DNA from: Agromyces sp. Root81
GTDB lineage: Bacteria; Actinomycetota; Actinomycetes; Actinomycetales; Microbacteriaceae
Direction of reading: 5' to 3'
DNA: 64,000 nt
Assembly (NCBI RefSeq): GCF_001429165.1
Contig: NZ_LMIR01000003.1
Span: 62,001-126,000 of the forward strand
Both the position numbers and the translations under genes were made by a program. Shown here in pieces: positions 41,255 through 49,502 of the stretch. The stretch's first letter is position 1. Each line of letters begins with the position of its first letter. Under the pieces are notes generated by a model that saw only the letters and a program-made list of their open reading frames with translations, was not told the DNA's origin and searched no databases.

Positions 41255-42568
41255 TTAGCCGTGCACCGAGTCCCAGTCCTCTTGGACTGCCTCGATCAGT
41301 TCGCCCGCGGTGCTGCGACCGGCGATGAGATCCTGCGTCTCCCGGATGAACGTGTCGTTCATGCTCACCGTCGCCCCGGCGAACGCCGTGACGGAGCCAT
41401 CCGCCGCACTCGTCGCTGCGAAGCCGTTCACGATGTCCTCGCTGACGCCCGACTCCGGGGTGAGCTCGCTCGTGTCCTGCGGGAGGAACCCGGAGGCGAA
41501 GATCGCCGCGGAGGCCTCGGGCGAGTGGAAGAAGTCCAGGAATGCCGCGGCGGCGTTCTTGTGCTGGCTCTTCTCGGAGATCGCGTAGGCGATGCTGCCA
41601 CCCGCGCCGGTGGGCTTGGCACCCGGGAAGCCGAAGAAGCCGGCGTTCTCTCCCATCGCCTCCTCGATCGCGGCGGAGTCCCAGTTCCCGTCGATGAAGA
41701 ACATCCCGTCGCCGGCGGTGAACTTGCCGACGGCCTCACCGAGGTCGGTGCCGTTCACCTCGGTGGCAGGGGGGAAGTAGCCGCTCTCGTTCCACTCCAC
41801 GAGCTTGTCGACGGCCGTGCGGTTGGCGGAGGTGTCGAAGGTGTTGCCCGACTTCCCCCATACCCAGTCGCGCCACTCGGCAGCGCCGCCGACGGACTGG
41901 CCGATCTCCTGAATCGTGAACCCGGCGTGGCCCTGAGCGTTGCCGAACTGGACGGGCAGGATGCCGGCGGCCTTCGCCTTCGCGAGGGCGGCTTCGAACT
42001 CGTCGAGCGACTGCGGAAGTTCGGTCACTCCGGCCTTCTCGAGCAGTTCCTTGTTGTAGTAGACCCCGACGTGGAAGAACCCGGTCGGCAAGGCGATCTG
42101 GTTGGTCCCGCCGGCGCTCACGAGATCGTCACCGACCGCATAGTCGCCGAGCTGGCCCGCCGAGTACACGTCATCCCAGCCGTACGCATCGACGTATTCG
42201 TTCAAGTTGAGGATGAGCCCGTCCTTCGCCAGGTTCCCGGTGATGTTGACGAGCGCGATATCGGGCGAGCTGTTCGAGGCGAGCTGCAGCGGAAGCTGCT
42301 TGTTGTACTCGTCGAACGTCGTCTCCTGGTGCTCGACCGTGATGTTCGGGTACTTCTCGTTGAACGCTTCGATGATCTCGGGCAGCGGTGCACCGGACTC
42401 GGGCGTCGAGACGATCTTGATCGTGACCTTCTCGGAGCCGACGTCGGTCGAGACCGGTTGCGCCGCACCCGCGCTCTGGCCACCAGAGCCAGGTGCGCAG
42501 CCGCCGAGGGCGAGTCCGATCGCAAGCGCGAGTGCGCCCGCGATGGCCGCTGTGTGCTGTGTCTTCAT
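41255..42568 (-). CDS. Sugar-binding ABC lipoprotein
   Basis: A 437-residue family 1 extracellular solute-binding protein. The lipobox is LALGGC, so the mature protein is lipid-anchored. The N-terminal lobe has TIKIVSTPESGAPLPEIIEAFNEKYPNITVEHQETTFDEY, typical of CUT1 sugar-binding proteins. A truncated relative of this gene lies at 48825-49105. It is first gene of a four-gene unit with two permeases and the GH38-like enzyme, and the neighbouring ROK protein is the likely regulator. Confidence 0.92.
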   Translation of the reverse strand: MKTQHTAAIAGALALAIGLALGGCAPGSGGQSAGAAQPVSTDVGSEKVTIKIVSTPESGAPLPEIIEAFNEKYPNITVEHQETTFDEYNKQLPLQLASNSSPDIALVNITGNLAKDGLILNLNEYVDAYGWDDVYSAGQLGDYAVGDDLVSAGGTNQIALPTGFFHVGVYYNKELLEKAGVTELPQSLDEFEAALAKAKAAGILPVQFGNAQGHAGFTIQEIGQSVGGAAEWRDWVWGKSGNTFDTSANRTAVDKLVEWNESGYFPPATEVNGTDLGEAVGKFTAGDGMFFIDGNWDSAAIEEAMGENAGFFGFPGAKPTGAGGSIAYAISEKSQHKNAAAAFLDFFHSPEASAAIFASGFLPQDTSELTPESGVSEDIVNGFAATSAADGSVTAFAGATVSMNDTFIRETQDLIAGRSTAGELIEAVQEDWDSVHG

Positions 42569-42703
42569 GGGAGATCCCTTCGTGATCTTGGAGCAACTTC
42601 GTCGTTGTCACATCGCGGCGCGGAGCCTGATACCGGGATGCGCCGCGTCCGTCGCTGATGCGGCCGGAGAGCGGTTCACGGAGATCACCATACACAAATA
42701 TGA

Positions 42704-42717
42704 ATTGGGATTCCAAT
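42704..42717. promoter_or_regulatory. Possible ROK operator upstream of sugar operon
   Basis: ATTGGGATTCCAAT has 5-bp arms with a 4-nt centre and sits in an unusually AT-rich stretch (about 42690-42725) 136 bp upstream of the binding-protein gene and just downstream of the ROK gene. AT-rich dyads are typical ROK sites. Confidence 0.45.
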
Positions 42718-42766
42718 ATTTCTGACACAATCCCGCAACTGGGAGAGCGCCTCCGCTTCAGCGGGT

Positions 42767-43900
42767 TCAGAGATCGGCGACGAGGCCGAGCACGTGGGAC
42801 TCGACATGGTCCAACGCGAGGCGCGCGGCACCGACTGCGACCGCGCGATCGCCGAGCTCCGAGATCTCGACGCGGGGGTGGAGCACGGCCGCATGCACGG
42901 CGAGACGGTCCCTGATGGCGGCCGCCAGGGACGGACCGGCCTTGGAGATGCCGCCGCCGACGACGATGAGTTCGGGGTCGATCGCGAGAGACAACGCGGC
43001 GAGGCCCACCGCGACCGCGTCCACGTAGCGCTCGACCGCCTCAACTGCTGCGGAATGCCCCTCGTGCGCGGCATCGAATACCTCGAGCGCCGTGACATCC
43101 CGACGTCCGGTCGCAGTGGCGTAGTCGGAGATCAAGCGCGCGAATGAATCGGCCCACTGAAGGACCCGCATCTCACCGACAGCGCCGGCGGCGCCGGATG
43201 CCCCGCGGTGGATGCGACCTCCGACTACCGACCCTGCCGCCGTGCGGAAGCCCGCGAGCAGGTAGACGAAATTGCTCGTTCCCCGGCCAGCGCCGTAGCG
43301 GAACTCGCCGAAGGTGGCTGCGAGCGTGTCGCTCTCGACGAAGACCGCAGCGCCGAGCATTCGGCTGACCTGCGGCCCGAGGTCGATTCCCTCCCACTCG
43401 CGCAGCGCCGGCGAGAAGGTGATCCGCCCGGTGGCGTCGCTGATGCCCGGAGCGCCGAGGCCGACGGCGATCAGCTTCGCATGATGACCATGCGCGTCGA
43501 CAGCGTCGGAAATCGCGTCGACGACGGCCCTGACCCTCAGCGAACCGGTCAGGCTCTCCGACGTCTCGACCCGGTGCTCGCCGACCGTCTTCCCGTTGAG
43601 GTCCTGCACGAGCACGACGATCTTGTGCACGCCGATGTCGACGCCGGCGATCACGGCGGCGTCCGCGACGAAGCCGAAACGCATCGCCGGCCGCCCTGCC
43701 CCGACGGGAACGGCCGGGCTCAGCCTCTCGACGAGGCCGTGGCGCTCCAGATCGGTCGCCGCCGCGAGCACCGTCGGCCGCGACAACCTGGTCAACCCCG
43801 CGATCTCGGAGAGCGTCTGTGACGCACGTCCACGCAGGGCGGCGAGCGTGGCGACCGAGAACGGGTCCGTCACAGGGCCGATCTGGAGCTGCTTGCGCAT
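42767..43900 (-). CDS. ROK family transcriptional regulator
   Basis: A 377-residue ROK repressor: an N-terminal MarR-like winged helix (SQTLSEIAGLTRLSRPTVLAAATDLERHGLVERL) and a sugar-kinase-like ROK domain (VIAGVDIGVHKIVVLVQDLNGKTVGEHRVE, KLIAVGLGAPGISDATGRI). The usual zinc-binding cysteine cluster is not evident, so it is probably a sensor only. It lies directly upstream of the sugar ABC/GH38 operon on the same strand and probably represses it in the absence of its sugar. Confidence 0.9.
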   Translation of the reverse strand: MRKQLQIGPVTDPFSVATLAALRGRASQTLSEIAGLTRLSRPTVLAAATDLERHGLVERLSPAVPVGAGRPAMRFGFVADAAVIAGVDIGVHKIVVLVQDLNGKTVGEHRVETSESLTGSLRVRAVVDAISDAVDAHGHHAKLIAVGLGAPGISDATGRITFSPALREWEGIDLGPQVSRMLGAAVFVESDTLAATFGEFRYGAGRGTSNFVYLLAGFRTAAGSVVGGRIHRGASGAAGAVGEMRVLQWADSFARLISDYATATGRRDVTALEVFDAAHEGHSAAVEAVERYVDAVAVGLAALSLAIDPELIVVGGGISKAGPSLAAAIRDRLAVHAAVLHPRVEISELGDRAVAVGAARLALDHVESHVLGLVADL

Positions 43901-44293
43901 CGAATGCCTCCCAAATTTTGATCGTCATTTGAGAATAGTCAATGCCTACCGCCGGAGGCCACTCATCGACCGCCACGTAAGGAACCGGCGCACTGTGCGC
44001 AGCCAGCCCCAACGTCCGCGAGCTCCAGGCGGCGGCCCCCGCCCACGCTCATCGTCGACGGGACAGGTGCAGTGAGTACGGCCAGGCGCAACTCCCCAGC
44101 AGCCGCCCAGATCCTGCGTCAGCATCGCGCCGATGACTGGCTTCAACGGGTCCAGCATCACACTGATATCCAGAGAGATAGTCCTGAATCAGGCTGTCAT
44201 CCGGTCCCGAAGCAAGCTGTCAGATTCGATCAAAGAGTGGGAATAGAAGCGAGGGCTTGCAGATCTCGGGTAAGGCCTCCCTGAAGTTGGGGA
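43901..44293. other. Intergenic region with degraded sequence
   Basis: This 393-bp stretch has no convincing gene. It contains the AT-rich start region of the ROK gene (to about 43950), a GC-rich middle, a CCTGAATCAGG dyad at 44183-44193, and a short transposase-like remnant at 44105-44161 described separately. Confidence 0.6.
44105..44161 (-). pseudogene. Possible IS21-family transposase scrap
   Basis: The minus frame reads MLDPLKPVIGAMLTQDL, close to the LDPFKPVI-x3-L-x2-DL segment I recall from actinobacterial IS21-type IstA proteins. The similarity stops on both sides within about 20 residues, so at best it is a small remnant. Based on memory of the family, not on a search. Confidence 0.3.
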
Positions 44294-44635
44294 TCAGTGT
44301 GCTGCCGCGTAAGCATCCCTGATCTTCGCGGAAACACGGCCACGGTCGGAAACCTCGTAGCCGTTCTCCTTAGCCCATGAGCGAAGCGCAGCCAATTCCT
44401 CCTTGTTGGCGGTTGACCGAGTGCCACCAGAAGAACGACGCGAGGACGTGGAACGACCAGCCTCGATATAAGGCTTCAGTGCCTTTTCGAGCGCCTCACG
44501 GTTACCGTCTGAGAGGTCGATTTCCCACTCTCGCCCGTCCAGGCCAAACCGCACGGTGGCTCCGGTGCCGTCTTCGATAACAGCACCATCCAGGTCATCG
44601 GTGAACGTAGTAATGGTCTTCGTCTGCTTGGCCAC
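44294..44635 (-). CDS. lsr2: Lsr2-type nucleoid-associated protein
   Basis: A 113-residue Lsr2 homologue, the actinobacterial H-NS analogue that bridges and silences AT-rich, foreign DNA. The N-terminal oligomerisation domain is TITTFTDDLDGAVIEDGTGATVRFGLDGREWEIDLS; the C-terminal DNA-binding part is RSWAKENGYEVSDRGRVSAKIRDAY, with the AT-hook-like RGR at 98-100. GTG 44635 follows GGAGGAAG and gives the standard length; the frame continues upstream without conservation. It lies at the edge of the lower-GC island and may silence it. Confidence 0.93.
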   Translation of the reverse strand: MAKQTKTITTFTDDLDGAVIEDGTGATVRFGLDGREWEIDLSDGNREALEKALKPYIEAGRSTSSRRSSGGTRSTANKEELAALRSWAKENGYEVSDRGRVSAKIRDAYAAAH

Positions 44636-44803
44636 GACGGGTCTTCCTCCCACTGCAATTCGAGCGGGTTCGCTCATACTAAGCGGCAGACTAACGGAGA
44701 TCGACATGAATGCACTCGCTCGCCACTACTGAATGAGCGCCGTCCCGCTAGTAGCGGGTGCCTGACGTGAGTGTATTTCTTCCCCCTCGCAGAACCGTTC
44801 CAT

Positions 44804-44843
44804 TCTTATGTAGGACTGCCACCTCTTATGTAGGACTGCCACC
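44804..44843. repeat. Tandem 20-bp direct repeat
   Basis: TCTTATGTAGGACTGCCACC occurs twice back to back (44804-44823, 44824-44843). Repeated short words near element ends are known in IS21-family insertion sequences, which is one possible origin. Confidence 0.75.
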
Positions 44844-45122
44844 GGGTCCGCATTTCCATTCGGTACGTTGACCTGCCGGCTGAAGAAGGAGAAGCCCGGA
44901 ACTGCGGTAGACCCCGGATTCCGGACACTCACCAGGCTGGTTGTGCGTGCTGCGGGACTTGTCGAGTCCCCGCACCTGGCACCCGCCGACTTCCGCCCGC
45001 GGTAGCGGACAAGCTCGCACGCTCTCACCGAAACAGGGTCATGCGGTAACCAACCCGCGTGGATCAGACTGCCCCCGCGTCCCCAGACACGCCGCATCCC
45101 CGCCACCCTCCGATCGAACGAC

Positions 45123-45160
45123 GAAGCGTCCGGCGGACCGGCCAGCCCGACGGACGCTTC
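45123..45160 (-). terminator. Hairpin downstream of the surface-glycosidase gene
   Basis: GAAGCGTCCG (45123-45132) and CGGACGCTTC (45151-45160) form a perfect 10-bp stem with an 18-nt loop, 31 bp past the stop of the gene ending at 45192. There is no T-run. Confidence 0.55.
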
Positions 45161-45191
45161 ACCCTGCTCGCTTGACAGATACCGCTACATA

Positions 45192-48100
45192 TCAGTTCAT
45201 CCGACGACGTCGCCTCAACAGCACTGCGCCGATCGACATCAGAGCAAGGCCGATCGCGGCCGCGAGCGACCACGCTGCGGCATCCATGCCGGTCATGGCA
45301 AGGTCGCTGCCGGGACCGGAGCCGTTGCTTCCGCCGGCACCGCCGTTGCCTCCGCCGGTACCACCATCAGTGGGAATCGCGGTCACGGTGAGGGAGGTGC
45401 GTGCCAACTCGGCGCCGTCGGTGTCGGTGGCGACAAGGGCGTGCTCGCCGGCAACAGTGTCGGCGGGAACGGTGATCGGCACCACGGCCGAGCCCTCGCC
45501 CGACGTCGTGACCTCGCCCACCTTGACCGGGGTTGAGTGCAGCCAGAGCTCGACGAGCTGATTCGGCGCGAAGCCCTGAAGCTGCACGTTCACGCTCGCA
45601 CCGGCCTGCACACTGCCGATCGACGGAGCGATCTCCGGGGTACTGCCCCCGGGAGCCTCCGTGACGTCGAGCTGCGCGCTCACCTGGGTCTCGGAGTTGG
45701 CATTCTTCACGACCACCTGATGCGTCCCAGCAGTGGTGCCTGCGGGAATGAGCAGTTGCGTGTCCAGTGTGCCCTCAGCGGTGAAGGCCGCCTCGGCCAA
45801 CTTCTGATCATCCAGCCAGATCGACACGGTCGAATCCGGAGCGAATCCGCTCAGCGCTGCGTCCACCGACGCTCCGGCTTCGACGGACGGCGCACCCAGC
45901 GCCAGCTTCGGGTCTACCTTTTGCTGGCAGCCGGTCTGAATCAATCGCGTTACGTCCGCCTGACTCATCGCACGGTCGAATATGCAAACGTCATCCAGCA
46001 GTCCACTGTAGGCCTCTCCCCATGGAGCGGCTCCGATCATCATATTGCGCGTTGCGTCCGGAAGCGGCCCGAGATTCGTTGCGTCGCTTGCCACGACGTG
46101 ACCGTCGACATAGACCTTCAGCCCCAATGTGTGATCGTATGAAGCCGCATAGTGATGCCAACTGTCATCGTTATAGGTCCATGGGAACACCAGCGTTTTG
46201 GCACTAGACGAACCATTGGGCCAATAGGCCACCTGAGCTTTCCCTCCGCCAATCAACTGCAGCGGCGTGAAACGCTGATCTTGACGAACAACGCCGTAAT
46301 AGCCATTCGACGCCTGGGAGGTCTTGAACCACAACGACACGGTCTCGTCGCCTGTTGCATTCAAAGTTGCCGAAGGGCTGACCTCAACCCTTGAGCCGCC
46401 GTTGAAAGCAAGCGCTCCGCCGACCTTGCCCGAATCGGTCCACGTAGGGTTGCCAATGAGTGTTCCCGTGTTGTCCTTGCCGGATGAATCGCCAGCGGTT
46501 GTACCGGAGCCTTCATCGAACTTCCATTGAGCTACGAGTTCGGCAGACTTCGTAGTTACGCGAATGCTTGTTGCCAATGCGACACCATCCGGGTTGTCGA
46601 TTCCAATGGGGAGCGTAACGGTTCCCGGTACCGCGAATGTCTGCGGCGTCGTAGCCGTCGGGTCGTAAATCACACCACTGAGATCCCAATTCGCATAGGC
46701 ATCCACATCTCCTGAAGAGGTTGCAACCGATACCTTGGTGGGCAGGTCAAGCGCAGCTGCTGTCTTCGCAGCTCCGATGGGAGCTCCCGTGTCCGCCGAC
46801 GGATTGATGCCGATAAGGCTCGCCGTGGGCTGGAAGTCGCCCGCGTACAGACGAACACCGACAGCATATTTTCCGACCTTCAGATTCGCATCTTGAACAT
46901 TTGCGGCGGTACGTCCATCGATGACCAGATTGTTGATCTGTACACCATCAACGGTATGGGTGGAATCAATGCCGGTGATAGACGAAGCGGCTTCATTCGG
47001 CCCAGTCGTGTAGTAGATATCTTGGAACGAAATGTTCCTAATGTTGCCGCTCGTGGAATTCCATGGCGCAAATGGTGTGATCTTGAACAAGCTACCCATG
47101 GAATTGCGTTCCACGACAATATTCTTGAAGACCATGTTTGTTACGAGGCCACCCTGGCCTGCAGCAATTCCAATCACGCCATTTTGTACGACTTCTGCCT
47201 CGTAGTGATTGACAATATAGATGTTCGTGGCGGAGTAATTGTCAAGCGGCGTTCCATAGGGGTTGCCAACTCCGGCCATAATGCTATGGGCCTTCTGGCC
47301 GAAGACTACGATATTGTCAAATGAAATGTGATTGTTCGAGGAATCGCTTACCAAAGCATCATCAGACGTTCTGAGATAGGAGTTCTTGACGGTCACGTGG
47401 CTGTTACCGCCGGTACTGACAATGCCATCACCTTCTAGCATTGCAGTAAAGCCCTTAAAGTTGTCCACTGTCACATCCGTTGAGGTGTGAATGTGAATTT
47501 GCTGCCTTTCAGGATTGACCACGACGACACCTTCAACGGTCACATGATCCGAATTGAAGATCGCAATAGCCGGCATCTCCGGGTTCCGCGAGCGAGCTGC
47601 GTCGGTAAAGTCGCCACACCACCGTGAAACATCAATCACGCCCCGTCCGCGGATTGTAATATCATTCGTCCGTGGTGCATTTTGCCAGCCCGCCTGGTTG
47701 AAGAATGGGTTGGTTTTGATCTGAGCCTGTACGACGGCACCGCCTTGGATATAGACAGTCGTTCCGCTCGGTACATAAATCACATCCTGTGTGGTCGTGC
47801 GGCCGCCGTAGTGAGTGGGTACGGTCTCCCTGGTGATTCTTGGATCACTGCCATAGGCATGAAGTCCTGGTTCGAAGAACATCACATTCGGATCGGTCGG
47901 GGAAGGGACGTCGGTCTCAATAGGATTGGCGAAGATCTGCAATGCGTCGTACATATCGCCGTTGATTTCCAGCACAATGTTCTTCGGCTCGGCAAGCGGA
48001 ATCGTGATCACGTTACCGTCAATTGAAGGCTCGATGCCGTAAGCCTGCGGCCAGATCTTTGCCGAGTCGACGTCCCCGCCGTTGTATGTGACCTGCACTT

Positions 48101-48590
48101 CCACAGGACCCGAAGAGTCGAACATGACGAACCCGACTGGTGTCGTCGCGTCAGAGACTCCGCTCCTCATGACACGAGCAGCATAAGTGAATAGGTCGGA
48201 GAATTCTCCGCCAGGAGTCCGTACGTGTGTTGTGAAATTGGAAACACTTGGTGTGCCGGCAGGCGGGTCGGAGTATGTGACAAGTTGGCTTGCGCCACTT
48301 GCTTCGCTTGCGGCACTTACCTCGCTTGCGTCGCTTACTTGGCTTGCGCCACTCACTTCGCTTGCGGCACTTACCTCGCTTGCATCATCTACTTCGCTCG
48401 CGTCACCCACTTCGCTCGCGTCACCTACTTCGCTTGCGTCATTTACTTCGCTTGCGTCATTTACTTCGCTTGCGTCACTTACTTCGCTTGCGGCCCTTGC
48501 ATCGCTTGTTTGATATACGAGTGCGCTAGACAAGATCCATGCACTGGCCATAACACTCAGCGCTATTCTTACCCGTTTCATTTTCGGCAT
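45192..48590 (-). CDS. LAxTG-anchored beta-helix glycosidase with hexapeptide repeats
   Basis: A 1132-residue surface protein. Order: signal peptide (about 1-33); eleven ASEVxD-type hexapeptides (34-99, plus a partial copy to 102); an N-terminal beta domain (about 110-230); a right-handed beta-helix of the GH28/GH49 type (about 235-600) with LEGDGI (Asp388) and TSDDALV (Asp410, Asp411) as candidate catalytic acids; an Ig-like domain to about 680; a LamG-like domain (about 685-885, AQWKFDEGSG to LLDDVCIFDRAMS); two Ig-like repeats (895-1070); a Gly-rich linker; and LAMTG (1097-1101), a membrane helix and RRRRRMN. LAxTG is the class E sortase signal. The substrate is probably a dextran/pullulan- or pectin-like glycan. 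Its GC content is clearly lower than its neighbours, suggesting transfer. GGGAGG precedes ATG 48590. Confidence 0.88.
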   Translation of the reverse strand: MPKMKRVRIALSVMASAWILSSALVYQTSDARAASEVSDASEVNDASEVNDASEVGDASEVGDASEVDDASEVSAASEVSGASQVSDASEVSAASEASGASQLVTYSDPPAGTPSVSNFTTHVRTPGGEFSDLFTYAARVMRSGVSDATTPVGFVMFDSSGPVEVQVTYNGGDVDSAKIWPQAYGIEPSIDGNVITIPLAEPKNIVLEINGDMYDALQIFANPIETDVPSPTDPNVMFFEPGLHAYGSDPRITRETVPTHYGGRTTTQDVIYVPSGTTVYIQGGAVVQAQIKTNPFFNQAGWQNAPRTNDITIRGRGVIDVSRWCGDFTDAARSRNPEMPAIAIFNSDHVTVEGVVVVNPERQQIHIHTSTDVTVDNFKGFTAMLEGDGIVSTGGNSHVTVKNSYLRTSDDALVSDSSNNHISFDNIVVFGQKAHSIMAGVGNPYGTPLDNYSATNIYIVNHYEAEVVQNGVIGIAAGQGGLVTNMVFKNIVVERNSMGSLFKITPFAPWNSTSGNIRNISFQDIYYTTGPNEAASSITGIDSTHTVDGVQINNLVIDGRTAANVQDANLKVGKYAVGVRLYAGDFQPTASLIGINPSADTGAPIGAAKTAAALDLPTKVSVATSSGDVDAYANWDLSGVIYDPTATTPQTFAVPGTVTLPIGIDNPDGVALATSIRVTTKSAELVAQWKFDEGSGTTAGDSSGKDNTGTLIGNPTWTDSGKVGGALAFNGGSRVEVSPSATLNATGDETVSLWFKTSQASNGYYGVVRQDQRFTPLQLIGGGKAQVAYWPNGSSSAKTLVFPWTYNDDSWHHYAASYDHTLGLKVYVDGHVVASDATNLGPLPDATRNMMIGAAPWGEAYSGLLDDVCIFDRAMSQADVTRLIQTGCQQKVDPKLALGAPSVEAGASVDAALSGFAPDSTVSIWLDDQKLAEAAFTAEGTLDTQLLIPAGTTAGTHQVVVKNANSETQVSAQLDVTEAPGGSTPEIAPSIGSVQAGASVNVQLQGFAPNQLVELWLHSTPVKVGEVTTSGEGSAVVPITVPADTVAGEHALVATDTDGAELARTSLTVTAIPTDGGTGGGNGGAGGSNGSGPGSDLAMTGMDAAAWSLAAAIGLALMSIGAVLLRRRRRMN
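48285..48491 (-). repeat. Coding 18-bp tandem repeat array
   Basis: About eleven and a half 18-bp units encode ASEVSD, ASEVND, ASEVGD, ASEVDD and close variants directly after the signal peptide of the surface glycosidase. Units differ mainly in the fifth residue. Such arrays vary in copy number by slippage. Confidence 0.93.
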
Positions 48591-48824
48591 ATTTACGCCT
48601 CCCTGACTATTTTGGATTGAAGTGAATTGTCGATTGCAGAGTCCACGAGCGGAATCGCTTGGTAGAGAACGTGGAGAACCCTTGGAACCAGCCGACCCAG
48701 CGCTGGACGGAAAGACCGCAGAAGGCAGGATGAGAGACGGCCACGCGGTACCGCTGAATCAGGTTCTTCGCACAAGCGCAGCTCGCCAGGCGAGAAGACC
48801 TCTCCCACCCGTAGAGCTTGGTAC

Positions 48825-49105
48825 CAGCTGCAACGGCAGCTGCGTGTTGGAGTCGTCGAACGTGGTCTTCATGTTCTTCACCGTGACGCTCGGCTGTTTC
48901 TTCTCGAACGCGGCGATGATCTTGTCGAGAGGAGCTCCCGACTCGGGGGTCGTGACAAGGTCAGCGACACCTTCTCCGAGCCGAGACTCTTCGACGGGGT
49001 TCCACTCGTCGTCGCCGAAGAGGCCCCACCAGGCGCGCACGCGCTGAGCGCGCTGAGCTGGATGGCCCCGGCGATTGCTGGCGCCGGTAGTTTCCGAGAC
49101 TTCAT
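48825..49105 (-). pseudogene. Truncated, frameshifted sugar-binding lipoprotein
   Basis: From ATG 49105 the first frame reads a lipoprotein signal (IQLSALSAC lipobox) and then GSEKVSLTL. A one-base shift near 48956 moves to VTTPESGAPLDKIIAAFEKKQPSVTVKNMKTTFDDSNTQLPLQL, which matches the intact binding protein at 41255-42568 (VSTPESGAPLPEIIEAFNEKYPNITV and TTFDEYNKQLPLQL). Similarity ends at about 48825, so some 90 of about 430 codons remain. It marks a break point at the right edge of the island. Confidence 0.85.
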
Positions 49106-49502
49106 TGTCGTTCTCTCTCGATACTGAGGGAAATAGTGAATCCGATTTATGAAACGCCGATTCATTATCGCGGTCCGAACATAGCTGCCGCCTGCCTAAT
49201 CGTCAAGTAGTGTTTGAGAATCGTTGCAATCGTCGCCGCACGATGAATCTGAAACGGAGTAGCGAAACGGCGAAGGAGCTGAGAAGGAGTGTTGCGGCTG
49301 GTCGACCGCGCCGCCGACAGAACCGCTCTCGATCCCGGCGTTGGTGGCCTTGCGGAGGAGAGTTCCCGGGGCGTGTCTCCTTTCTGCCGGGTGATTGGTC
49401 CATGCCAGGTGGTTGAGTCGTGCGCCTCGGTGCGGCCGCGCCGTGACGAGCCTCGATGAGGAGCCTCGGCGACGACCGATGCGCACCTGGTAGAACTGCG
49501 GC
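49106..49502. other. Intergenic region, no gene recognised
   Basis: This 397-bp stretch holds the old upstream region of the pseudogene (with TGAATC/GATTCA half-sites around 49137-49165) and the gntK leader. Open frames crossing it in both directions resemble nothing I know and are probably not genes. Confidence 0.55.

Larger units (their letters stand above)
44636..45191. other. Intergenic region upstream of lsr2
   Basis: This 556-bp region has no supported gene. It contains a 15-bp dyad CCCGCTAGTAGCGGG at 44744-44758, a tandem 20-bp repeat at 44804-44843, and a terminator-type hairpin at 45123-45160. Minus-strand open frames here have no recognisable product. Confidence 0.6.

Noticed and set aside
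44744-44758. CCCGCTAGTAGCGGG dyad as a terminator
   Set aside because: It lies upstream of lsr2 with no gene ending near it; more likely chance or regulatory, and not supported further.
44726-45106. Minus-strand open frame upstream of lsr2
   Set aside because: It runs through the tandem 20-bp repeat, has no ribosome site and no similarity to anything recognised.
48285-48491. Regular 18-bp repeats suggesting a CRISPR array
   Set aside because: There are no spacers; the units are contiguous, in frame and encode ASEVxD hexapeptides.
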